Shown: in pieces, positions 25,504 to 33,168 of the stretch
Position numbering within the stretch: position 1 is the stretch's first letter
How the letters are laid out: the number at the start of each line of letters is the position of its first letter
Program-made: the position numbers and the translations under genes
Notes under the pieces: generated by a model
Told to the model about the DNA's origin: nothing
Databases searched by the model: none
The model's input: the letters and a program-made list of their open reading frames with translations, nothing else
NCBI GenBank assembly: GCA_964529285.1
Contig: CAZGWK010000001.1
Coordinates: 1 to 64,000 of the forward strand
DNA: 64,000 nt
DNA from: SURF-21 sp964529285
GTDB lineage: Bacteria > Actinomycetota > Geothermincolia > Geothermincolales > RBG-13-55-18
Reading direction: 5' to 3'

Positions 25504-26538
25504 TCACTTATCCGAGGCGACGAGGTAAGGATAAGGGTTGACGGCCGCGCCGCCTCCCGGATGGACCTCGAAGTGGAGGTGGGGAGGTCCGCCCACGGCG
25601 TTACCGGTATCACCGACATAGCCGATAACCGTTCCCGCGCTGACGTGGCCCGTAGCTGCGAAGCGCTGGAGGTGCATGTAGTAAAATACGTTCCCGTCGT
25701 CGCCCACCAGGCGGACGTAGAGTCCCGCGTTCTTGCCCTCCCCGTGGTTCACGGTACCCGCGACGCATGCCACGCAAGGCGTGCCCTCGGCGGCGTAGAC
25801 ATCGTTGCCCTGGTGCAGATGCCCCGTACGCGGGGCATGCCAGTCGTTGGTGAAGGTATGGGGACCCCTTACCGGGAAGACAAACGAGCCTATCGGCGTC
25901 ATGACCGCTGTCCCTCCGCCGCCCGCTAGGGAAAGCAGCTCCAGTATCTCCTTGTTTATTGAATCGAGATAGGCCTGCTGCTGCTGCAGGGAAGCCTCCA
26001 TGGCCTGCCGCTTGGCGTTGACCGACCCCAGGACCTGTCTCTGTCGTGCCTCCTGCTCTTCCAGGGATCTCTGCCTCTCGCTTATCTCCTCCCGCAGGCG
26101 CTTGACCTCGTCGAACAATTGAAAATCGCGACTGCCGATATACGAGAAGAAATCGTAGCGGGTTAGAAAGTCGTCCAGGCTCGTGGATTCAAGAAGCACC
26201 TCGACCGAGCTCACATCGCCCGACTTGTAAACGGAACGCAGCCGGTTGTGGAGGATGGCGCGAGCACGCTTGTAATCGTTCTGCGCCTTCTCCAGCTCTT
26301 CACGGTTGGCCTCGGCTTCAGCACGTACCGCCTCGTATTCGTTCAGAGTTTTATTATATTCCGAGGCCAGCTGCTGCGATTCCGACTTCATGGCTTCGAT
26401 CTGCTGCCGGGCCCTGTTCGCTTCCGCCTGTTTTTCCTCCAGGGTGGCGGCGGCAACGTGAAGAGGAAGAGCAAGCACGAGAACTATAGAGACGATTCCA
26501 GCGAGAGCGATCAGCCCGCCGTTGCGACTTATGAGCAT
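25504..26538 (-). CDS. Secreted M23 (LytM) peptidase with coiled coil
   Basis: The 344-residue protein begins with a hydrophobic signal/anchor (about 8-28, ALAGIVSIVLVLALPLHV), then a long coiled coil of about 30-210 rich in Glu, Gln, Arg and Ala. The C-terminal LytM fold has HLHQGNDVYAAEGTP (the HxxxD zinc-ligand region) and GGPPHLHFEVHP (HxH). These motifs indicate a zinc peptidoglycan hydrolase or an EnvC/NlpD-like activator. ATG 26538 follows GGAGG; an upstream ATG four codons earlier lies within that Shine-Dalgarno. It acts on the cell wall, probably in division or growth. It is the first gene of the minus-strand group with Clp and PEPCK/HPrK-like genes. Confidence 0.9.
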   Translation of the reverse strand: MLISRNGGLIALAGIVSIVLVLALPLHVAAATLEEKQAEANRARQQIEAMKSESQQLASEYNKTLNEYEAVRAEAEANREELEKAQNDYKRARAILHNRLRSVYKSGDVSSVEVLLESTSLDDFLTRYDFFSYIGSRDFQLFDEVKRLREEISERQRSLEEQEARQRQVLGSVNAKRQAMEASLQQQQAYLDSINKEILELLSLAGGGGTAVMTPIGSFVFPVRGPHTFTNDWHAPRTGHLHQGNDVYAAEGTPCVACVAGTVNHGEGKNAGLYVRLVGDDGNVFYYMHLQRFAATGHVSAGTVIGYVGDTGNAVGGPPHLHFEVHPGGGAAVNPYPYLVASDK

Positions 26539-26625
26539 AGAAACCTCCATGCCGTCGTTTTACCCTTTAGAGGTTGCATCCACCTCTTTTATTTATTCTA
26601 AATAATATATCCTCCACATTGCCCT

Positions 26626-26700
26626 GCAACTTTAATTTCTACCTGTTGCTAAAGTTGCTGTTGTTATTAAAGCATACTTTTGATGTTACAGGCAACTTTT
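26626..26700. promoter_or_regulatory. Triple GCAACTTT motif in the divergent M23/ABC promoter region
   Basis: Three copies of an 8-base motif lie in this A/T-rich gap: GCAACTTTA at 26626-26634, its exact complement TAAAGTTGC at 26650-26658, and GCAACTTTT at 26692-26700. The first two form a perfect 9-bp inverted repeat with a 15-base spacer. They could bind a regulator that controls the cell-wall peptidase and/or the ABC exporter. No regulator is nearby. Confidence 0.55.
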
Positions 26701-26780
26701 GTAAATCAATAAATGGGGTTAATCGGCCTTAGTTCTGCTACAATCAACCTCAAAAGCGGCAAGATGCGGAGGTTGGACAA

Positions 26781-27692
26781 GTGATCTCCATCAGGGATAT
26801 CAGCAAGGAATTCGACGGTATCAGGGCACTTGAAAGCGTTACCCTTTCCGTTGCCAGGGGAGAGACTTTCGGCCTCATAGGCCCCAATGGAGCCGGAAAG
26901 ACCACGCTCATCCGTATTCTCACCGGGCAGATAGCGCCAAGCCATGGCGATATCCTCCTGGAAGGCGTGCCGGTGAATCCGATGGACTCGCGTTACAGGT
27001 TGCACGTGGGCCTGGTCCCCCAGGAGCCGGCTTTCTACGGGCGACTTAGCGCGCGAGAGAACCTGGTCCTCCTGGCGAGGCTTTACGGCATGAAAGCGAA
27101 AGAATGTCCGGCGCGCATCGACGACCTGCTGGCGCTGGCCGGGTTGAAGGAACACGCTGGGCGGCAGGCACGTTTCTACTCCCGCGGCATGCAGCAGCGC
27201 CTGAGCCTGATCATGGGCATGGTGCACGATCCCGACCTCATATACATGGACGAACCTACATCGGGTCTCGATCCGGAGGCGCGCAGCGCTCTATGGGAAC
27301 TCATCATGCACCTGGCAAGGGAAGGCAGATCCATCTTCGTGACCACTCATAACATGGATGAGGCAGACCGCATATGCAACAGGCTGGCCATCATCGTGGA
27401 CGGGAGCCTGAAGGAAGAAGGGACTCCGGCCGAGATCAAAGGCCTTTTAGGTACTGACCGGGTCGAGCTGCAGCTCAGCGAGGACCGCTGCGCGGACCTC
27501 GCTGCATTAAGTCGCCGGCTGGGGCTGTCCTGGAAGTCCGAAGGGGACGTATTCGTCATCACCGGCCTCGATCTTCCCGACAAGCTCCCGGAGATCGCTT
27601 CCGGACTCGCCGGCTCGGTGCGCAACCTGCACTATCGCGAGGTCACCCTGGAGGACGCTTTTTTGCGTTTCATGCGGGAGGCGGAAAGTTGA
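26781..27692 (+). CDS. ABC transporter ATP-binding protein (exporter type)
   Basis: The 303-residue ATPase starts at GTG after GCGGAGG. Motifs are Walker A GPNGAGKTTLIRIL, a modified signature YSRGMQQRLSLIMGM and Walker B LIYMDEPTSGLDPEA, with the H-loop VTTHNMDEA. The signature SRGMQQ is common in CcmA/NodI-type drug and lipid exporters. The C-terminal part (about 210-303) is the regulatory domain of such exporters. Its last codon overlaps the permease start (TTGA), so both are translated together. Confidence 0.93.
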   Translation: MISIRDISKEFDGIRALESVTLSVARGETFGLIGPNGAGKTTLIRILTGQIAPSHGDILLEGVPVNPMDSRYRLHVGLVPQEPAFYGRLSARENLVLLARLYGMKAKECPARIDDLLALAGLKEHAGRQARFYSRGMQQRLSLIMGMVHDPDLIYMDEPTSGLDPEARSALWELIMHLAREGRSIFVTTHNMDEADRICNRLAIIVDGSLKEEGTPAEIKGLLGTDRVELQLSEDRCADLAALSRRLGLSWKSEGDVFVITGLDLPDKLPEIASGLAGSVRNLHYREVTLEDAFLRFMREAES

Positions 27693-29383
27693 GAGGATGG
27701 AAGGCCCTGATCGCCAAGGACTGGAAGCTCATCTTCCGCAATCGGTTATTGCTGGCCGTACTCGTGATCTACCCCTTCCTTATCATGGGAGTTATCGGGG
27801 CGGCTTTCTACGATGCAGGTCGCCCGGTCCCCATCGGCCTGGTAAACCTGGACAGCGCCGACCCCGGCGAACAGGCATGGGTGGGAGTGGAGGTGTCGTC
27901 GGCGCAGGGCTTGCTGCGGCGTTTCCGCCGCAGAGGGGTGCAGGTAGAGGAATACGAAGGAGGCGAGGAGGCGATGAACGCGATAGCCGGCGGTGAGGTA
28001 GATGCCCTGCTGGCTGCCGCCGAAACGCAAGAGCCGGAACTCTGGCTGGGGGCCGGACTCTCGCGGGACGAAATAGCCTTCACGGTAACGGACTTGCGGG
28101 ACGAAGCGGAGGTATGGCGAGAATACGCCACCGCGGGAGACGCATTGGCAGGCCTCGCGCGGGAGGAGGTGAACGTTCTTTTTGCCGCGCGCGAGGACGA
28201 TTATCCGTATATCGGCGAGACCATATGGTTGGATGGAGAGAACTACGATGCCGCATCGCTGGTCACCAGGTTCGGGCAGGACGTAACCGAGATAGAGGAA
28301 TACGCATCGCAATCCGAGGCAAACAATGATTTGAGGCAGGGGCGTATCGACGCGGTGATAGTGGTCCCCCGCGCTTTCGTGCACCAGCTTAAGACCCTCG
28401 ACGAGATAGCGACGGTGCCGGTGATCATCGACCAGTCCAACCTGGTGAAAGCGGAGTTCGCCGAGACGAGCATCCGCGGGTTCCTTTCGCGCGTGCAGGA
28501 AGGTGTGGTCGAGAACAAGACGCAGGCCGTGGTGGCCGGTCTATACGTACTGGTCACCGGGGGGGACTTCTTTGGAACCGAAGTCGTCGGACTGGAACAG
28601 ATAAGGGAGAACCTCGTGAGCCTGAAAGAGGCCTTGCCCGACCGTCCCGACCTTCAGGAGACAGTGGAGGTGGGCATAGACCTCGCCAACACGGTTATCG
28701 ACGATATAGAGGAGGCCGCGGCGTACCTGCGGGGCACCGCGCTGCCCATCGATCTGGAGATATCCTCGGTCGCCGGCAGGCCGCTCTCGGCTAAGGACGC
28801 CGTGGTGCCCTCCCTCATCGCCCTGTCCATACTCTGGACGGGCGTGTTGAGCGGCGCCATCCTCATGGTCATCGAGGACGAGGAGGGGATGCGCATCAGG
28901 CTCGCCCTTAGCGAGATGGGTGCATTCTCCCTGGTGGGCTCGAAGCTCCTTCTGGCTACCGCGGTGGTGTTCGTGCAGTCGGCCGTGATGCTGCTCCTCG
29001 CGATGGCAGTCTTCGGCGTATTCGCGTCCAACGCGGCGCTGGCGCTGCTGGTCATCGCGGCGGCCTCGTTTTCCTGTATCGGTATCGGCCTGGTTATAGC
29101 GGCGTTCGCGCGCCAGGTGGCCGGGGCGGTAATCCTCAGCGTGCTGGTGAGCTTCCCGCTCATTTTCATGACCGGGGCGGTGTTCCCGCTTTCCCAGATG
29201 CCTCCGTTCATGCAGTGGATAGCAAGGGCCATACCTCTCACCTATGCCATCGAGGCGCTTTCGGGCGTCATGCTGAGGGGAGAATCGCTCGCGGATGTCG
29301 CCGGGCAGATGGGCGTTCTCCTCGCCTTCGGCGTGGGACTTCTGGCCCTGGGCTCCATCCTGGTGCGGCGGAGAGCCGACTGA
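27689..29383 (+). CDS. ABC-2 type transporter permease with large external loop
   Basis: The 564-residue product begins RGWKALIAKDWKLIFRNRLL and a first transmembrane segment (about 20-40). A large external domain spans about 50-360. Five further membrane segments follow in the C-terminal third (for example LIALSILWTGVLSGAILMVI, SLVGSKLLLATAVVFVQSAVM and FSCIGIGLVIAAFA). It resembles the YhgE/Pip-ABC2_membrane_3 group of exporters with a phage-infection-like ectodomain. TTG 27689 overlaps the ATPase stop as TTGA. The substrate is unknown; the divergent cell-wall peptidase hints at an envelope role. Confidence 0.88.
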   Translation: MRGWKALIAKDWKLIFRNRLLLAVLVIYPFLIMGVIGAAFYDAGRPVPIGLVNLDSADPGEQAWVGVEVSSAQGLLRRFRRRGVQVEEYEGGEEAMNAIAGGEVDALLAAAETQEPELWLGAGLSRDEIAFTVTDLRDEAEVWREYATAGDALAGLAREEVNVLFAAREDDYPYIGETIWLDGENYDAASLVTRFGQDVTEIEEYASQSEANNDLRQGRIDAVIVVPRAFVHQLKTLDEIATVPVIIDQSNLVKAEFAETSIRGFLSRVQEGVVENKTQAVVAGLYVLVTGGDFFGTEVVGLEQIRENLVSLKEALPDRPDLQETVEVGIDLANTVIDDIEEAAAYLRGTALPIDLEISSVAGRPLSAKDAVVPSLIALSILWTGVLSGAILMVIEDEEGMRIRLALSEMGAFSLVGSKLLLATAVVFVQSAVMLLLAMAVFGVFASNAALALLVIAAASFSCIGIGLVIAAFARQVAGAVILSVLVSFPLIFMTGAVFPLSQMPPFMQWIARAIPLTYAIEALSGVMLRGESLADVAGQMGVLLAFGVGLLALGSILVRRRAD

Positions 29384-29457
29384 CTTGAAAGCGCATTGAA
29401 CGCCAGCGCATATTTACCGCGTGCGGGTTGAAAGAGAAACGACACGAAAGGGGGATT

Positions 29458-30297
29458 ATGTTAACGGCACATATCGATTCACGGGGCCTAATGCTTCATT
29501 CCAGGATACCCTTTCCGCTGAACGTTATCGGCAGCAAGTATGAATACGTTCTCATGAAGGTGTTGGGATATCTGACGGATGCCGACTGGATATACCGTTT
29601 CCGTATCAGCAGCTACCTGGTGGACAAGCTGGCCAACCACGTAGTGCTCCCCATCATCCACGGCGAGGTGATCACCCCGGACGAGCTCGAGCACATGCTC
29701 CTCCTCCTGGAGAGGGAAGGACATACCATGGCGTTGGGTATATGCGAGTGCCGTCACGGTGAGAACAACCTGGAAAAAGAGCTTGAAGATGGGGTCGATC
29801 CCAATTACACCTGCGTTATGATCGGGGACTGGGGAAAAGGACATCTCTCCGCATATCCGGGTTTCTACCGCGACGTTAGCGCCGGCGAGCTCATAGAGAA
29901 AGCAAGGTTCTGGCACGAGCGGGGGCGCGTGTTGACGGGGTGGGGCCTGGGCACTGCCCACGGTTTTCTGGCTTCCTACTGCCACTGCAACCCCGCCTAC
30001 TGCGTGCCGCTGCGCAACCAGACAAAAAGACAAAACAAGGTGTTCAGCCGGGGATACAGCTACGCGGTTGTGGACCCCGAGTTGTGCCTGGGAGCGCAGG
30101 CATGCTCCTTTGACTGTTCCTCCAGGTGTTATTTCGGGGCGATAGAAGAGCGCGAGGGCAGGGCATGCGTTGATGCGGAGCTTTGTCACGGCTGCGCTCA
30201 GTGCTGGCTTTACTGCCCGTCGGGTGCGGCGCGACCCGAGCGGAGAGAGCATCACGACATGGTTTACTGCGCGCCGGATCTGCTCGGCTACGAGTGA
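29458..30297 (+). CDS. Iron-sulfur protein with C-terminal dicluster ferredoxin domain
   Basis: The 279-residue protein has a helical N-terminal half with two unusual cysteine motifs, ICECRH (96-100 region) and CHCNPAYC (175-182). The C-terminal ferredoxin domain is Cys210-x5-Cys216-x3-Cys220-x3-Cys224, which deviates from the standard CxxCxxC, and Cys243-x2-Cys246-x2-Cys249-x3-Cys253, which is standard. ATG 29458 follows GGGGG. It probably moves electrons or matures a redox enzyme; no enzyme family is recognised. It precedes paaK by 73 bases on the same strand. Confidence 0.68.
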   Translation: MLTAHIDSRGLMLHSRIPFPLNVIGSKYEYVLMKVLGYLTDADWIYRFRISSYLVDKLANHVVLPIIHGEVITPDELEHMLLLLEREGHTMALGICECRHGENNLEKELEDGVDPNYTCVMIGDWGKGHLSAYPGFYRDVSAGELIEKARFWHERGRVLTGWGLGTAHGFLASYCHCNPAYCVPLRNQTKRQNKVFSRGYSYAVVDPELCLGAQACSFDCSSRCYFGAIEEREGRACVDAELCHGCAQCWLYCPSGAARPERREHHDMVYCAPDLLGYE

Positions 30298-30370
30298 GCC
30301 ACCGAGCATAAAGAACCACGCCGTATGTTAAAATTACCCTGAGTTTAAGCTGGAGAAAGAGGGGAGCGCG

Positions 30371-31669
30371 ATGGATTATTTCAACCCGGTGGAAGCCTGG
30401 GAACGGGAACGGCTGGACGAGTTAAAGCTGGAAAGGCTGGGTTCTACGGTGGACCGCCTCTACGAGAGCGTACCATTCTACAGGAACAAGCTAAGCGAGG
30501 CAGGCTTCAAACCAGGTGACCTGAAGAACCTGAAAGACCTGGAGGGGCTGCCCTTCACGAGCAAGGACGACCTCAGGGATAATTATCCCTTCGGCCTGTT
30601 CGCGGTACCAATGCGCGACATCGTGAGGGTGCATGCTTCGTCCGGTACGACGGGTAAATCCACCGTTGTGGGCTATACGGTAAAAGACATCCAGGTGTGG
30701 GCGGATCTCGTAGCGCGTACTATCGTAGCGGCGGGAGGAACGTGCGATGATATCGTACATGTCTCCTACGGCTACGGACTATTTACGGGAGGATTGGGGC
30801 TGCATTACGGGGCGGAGAAACTGGGGGCGACCGCCCTGCCCATGTCCGGCGGTAATACCAAGCGGCAGGTGCGCATGATGGTTGATTTCGGAAGCACCAT
30901 CCTGTGTTGCACTCCTTCATACGCGCTCAATATCGCCGAGGTCATGCTGGAGATGGGCATAGAGCGCGACCGGGTGAAGCTGAAGTCGGCGATACTGGGG
31001 GCCGAGCCCTGGTCGGACGAGATGCGGCTCCAGATAGAGGAGGAATTACAGATCTCCGCGCACGACATATACGGCCTGTCCGAAGTAGTGGGGCCCGGGG
31101 TTTCTATCGAATGCTCGCAGAAGAACGGGCTGCATGTCTTCGAGGACAGCTTCATAGTAGAGGTGATAGACCCCGCGAGCGGCAGGGTTCTTCCGCCGGG
31201 AGAGAAGGGGGAGCTGGTCTTCACCAATATCAACAAGGAAGGGCTGGCACTCATGCGCTACCGCACACGCGATATATCCAGGCTGTTTACAGAGACATGC
31301 CCTTGCGGCCGCACCCACGTCCGCATGGAGCGCATTACGGGACGTACCGACGACATGCTCATCATCAGGGGGGTCAACGTATTCCCCTCCCAGGTGGAGA
31401 TGGTACTCATGCAGATACCGGGCCTCAGCCCCCATTACCAGCTGGTGGTGGAACGCATCGATAACCTCGATGTCCTCGAAGTCCAGGTGGAAGTCTCGCC
31501 GCAGGTTTTCTCCGACGAAATAAGACGCCTGGAGGAACTCGAGAAGAAGATACGCGACGAGGTTCAGAGCTATCTCGGAGTAGGCGTGAAGGTGCGTTTG
31601 ATGGAGCCGCGCTCGATCCAGAGGAGCGAGGGCAAGGCGGTCAGGGTGATCGACAAGAGGAAGATCTAG
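30371..31669 (+). CDS. paaK: Phenylacetate--CoA ligase (adenylate-forming)
   Basis: The 432-residue protein has the AMP-binding P-loop HASSGTTGKSTVVGYT (about 93-108), the YGLSEVVGPG motif, and the RTRDISRLF and ITGRTDDMLIIRGVNVFPSQ segments typical of PaaK. It activates phenylacetate (or a related aryl acid) to the CoA thioester at the expense of ATP. Such enzymes in anaerobes often salvage aryl acids from amino acid fermentation. ATG 30371 follows GGGGAG. It is followed after 11 bases by an ACT-domain gene, the same pairing known from archaea and sulfate reducers. Substrate could be another aryl acid. Confidence 0.88.
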   Translation: MDYFNPVEAWERERLDELKLERLGSTVDRLYESVPFYRNKLSEAGFKPGDLKNLKDLEGLPFTSKDDLRDNYPFGLFAVPMRDIVRVHASSGTTGKSTVVGYTVKDIQVWADLVARTIVAAGGTCDDIVHVSYGYGLFTGGLGLHYGAEKLGATALPMSGGNTKRQVRMMVDFGSTILCCTPSYALNIAEVMLEMGIERDRVKLKSAILGAEPWSDEMRLQIEEELQISAHDIYGLSEVVGPGVSIECSQKNGLHVFEDSFIVEVIDPASGRVLPPGEKGELVFTNINKEGLALMRYRTRDISRLFTETCPCGRTHVRMERITGRTDDMLIIRGVNVFPSQVEMVLMQIPGLSPHYQLVVERIDNLDVLEVQVEVSPQVFSDEIRRLEELEKKIRDEVQSYLGVGVKVRLMEPRSIQRSEGKAVRVIDKRKI

Positions 31670-31680
31670 GAGGTTGCGGG

Positions 31681-32112
31681 GTGAAAGTAAGACAGGTTTC
31701 CGTGTTCCTGGAGAATAAGTCGGGCAGGCTTTACGAGGTGTGCAAGCGCCTTTCCGAGGCGCAGGTTAATATCAGGGCGCTGTCGATAGCGGAGACTGCC
31801 GATTACGGCGTATTGCGCCTCATCGTCAGCGATCCGGCAAAGGCGATGCGCGTGATGAGCGAAAACGCTTTCACGGTGAGCGAGACTGAGGTAATAGCGG
31901 TAGAAGTACCCGATGTGCCGGGCGGGCTGGCAGGAGTGCTTTCGCCCCTGTACGATGCGAACGTCAATATAGAATACCTTTACTGTTTCGTAGAAAAGAG
32001 TGGCGAGAGCGCCATAGTGGTATTCCGGGTGGAACAGCTGGACGAGGCCATCCGGGCCCTGCAGGGTGGCGGCTATACGGTGATGCGCGAGGGAGACGTC
32101 TATCGCATCTGA
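31681..32112 (+). CDS. Tandem ACT-domain protein
   Basis: The 143-residue protein consists of two ACT units: residues about 1-70 (VRQVSVFLENKSGRLYEVCK, with GRLYEV as the ligand-turn) and about 70-143 (VIAVEVPDVPGGLAGVLSPL). ACT domains bind amino acids and regulate partners; no enzyme domain is attached. GTG 31681 follows GGAGG. This gene usually accompanies a PaaK-type aryl-CoA ligase and may sense an aromatic amino acid to tune it. The partner here is presumably the PaaK made from the same operon. Confidence 0.85.
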   Translation: MKVRQVSVFLENKSGRLYEVCKRLSEAQVNIRALSIAETADYGVLRLIVSDPAKAMRVMSENAFTVSETEVIAVEVPDVPGGLAGVLSPLYDANVNIEYLYCFVEKSGESAIVVFRVEQLDEAIRALQGGGYTVMREGDVYRI

Positions 32113-32134
32113 AAGGATGGAGGGGAGGGTAAGG

Positions 32135-32554
32135 GTGGCGCTGCATACCACGATGCTGGAGTTGTCCACGCAGGGAGATTCGGACATCATCGATATAACC
32201 AGAGAGGTCCAGGAGGAGTTGTTGAATTCGCCCCTGAGCGACGGCCTGCTCACAGTCTTCGTCCCCGGATCTACGGGGGGCGTGACTACCCTGGAGCTCG
32301 AGCCGGGCCTGGTACGCGACCTCAAGGAAGCCTTCGAGCGGTGGGCGCCGCGAGACCATGATTACGAGCATGACCGTGCGTGGCGGGACGGCAACGGTTA
32401 TTCGCATGCTCGGGCCTCACTCATCGGACCCTCGCTCAGCATCCCCTTCAAAGAACGTAAGCTGTCCCTCGAGGCGTGGCAGCAGATCGCTTTCATTGGT
32501 TTCGACAAGCGGCCGCGTACGCGTGTATTGATCATCCAGATCATGGGAGAATAA
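32135..32554 (+). CDS. YjbQ/UPF0047 family protein
   Basis: The 139-residue protein shows the UPF0047 signature (STQGDSDIIDITREVQEE near the start; GLLTVFVPGSTGGVTTLELE; HARASLIGPSLSIPF). The family includes the YjbQ proteins with weak thiamine-phosphate synthase activity in vitro; the biological role is unsettled. GTG 32135 is preferred because GGGAGGG lies five bases upstream and the family N-terminus starts here; ATG 32117 has no room for a Shine-Dalgarno. It follows the ACT gene closely and is likely in the same operon. Confidence 0.88.
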   Translation: MALHTTMLELSTQGDSDIIDITREVQEELLNSPLSDGLLTVFVPGSTGGVTTLELEPGLVRDLKEAFERWAPRDHDYEHDRAWRDGNGYSHARASLIGPSLSIPFKERKLSLEAWQQIAFIGFDKRPRTRVLIIQIMGE

Positions 32555-32641
32555 GGAAGGAGCTGTAAAATAACCCGTAATGATGCTCGCCCGGCCTCCA
32601 CGCGCGGCGGACGGAGCGGATGGCTCTCCGCCCTTCCTGTA

Positions 32642-33109
32642 TTGTGCTGGATAGCACTGTATTATGTCGCCCTTGTAGTGATATATCGTTTTCTCATATA
32701 CGGGTACATTACGGATGTACTCGACCGTCAGATCCTGGGATTGGAGGATACGGTTGCCCTGACGGCCGTACTCGCGGGATACCTTCTGCTGGCGGCGATA
32801 CCATCTTTCATGTGGAGCAGGAAGAGTCTCTACCACACTGTGTGGAGAGGTATAGAGTCTTGCGCGTGCTACCTGCTGGTGGCGCTCGTGCTGGGCGCCA
32901 TATTCGCGGCGGTAGACGATGGGGAATGGTCTTTTTCAAGCGCGATCGCGGCAGGTGGCGATGCGTGGGCCTACATGGGGTCGATGGTGATCCTGCTGGC
33001 GGCTTTCGTCGCCGCGTCGTGGCTCGGAGGCAAGTCTGACGCCGCCAGGAGGAGGCGGCCCAGAAGCAGGGAAGGCAGGCTGAGCACGAAAAGCGATGCG
33101 GGCGCCTGA
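32642..33109 (+). CDS. Small integral membrane protein, unknown function
   Basis: The product (155 residues from TTG 32642) has four hydrophobic segments (IALYYVALVVIYRFLIYGYI; LTAVLAGYLLLAAIP; CACYLLVALVLGAIFAA; MVILLAAFVAASWL) and an Arg/Lys-rich tail. The start is unsettled. TTG 32642 has no Shine-Dalgarno. The frame stays open upstream to 32570, where ATA follows AAGGAAGGAG at ideal spacing; that reading adds 24 basic residues, a good positive-inside lead. No family is recognised. It follows yjbQ closely and ends 59 bases before the convergent M28 gene. Confidence 0.6.
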   Translation: MCWIALYYVALVVIYRFLIYGYITDVLDRQILGLEDTVALTAVLAGYLLLAAIPSFMWSRKSLYHTVWRGIESCACYLLVALVLGAIFAAVDDGEWSFSSAIAAGGDAWAYMGSMVILLAAFVAASWLGGKSDAARRRRPRSREGRLSTKSDAGA

Positions 33110-33168
33110 AGCAGTGCCGGAGCGGCAGACACACTCGGGATAACTCGCTGCATCCCGACCGGGAATGT

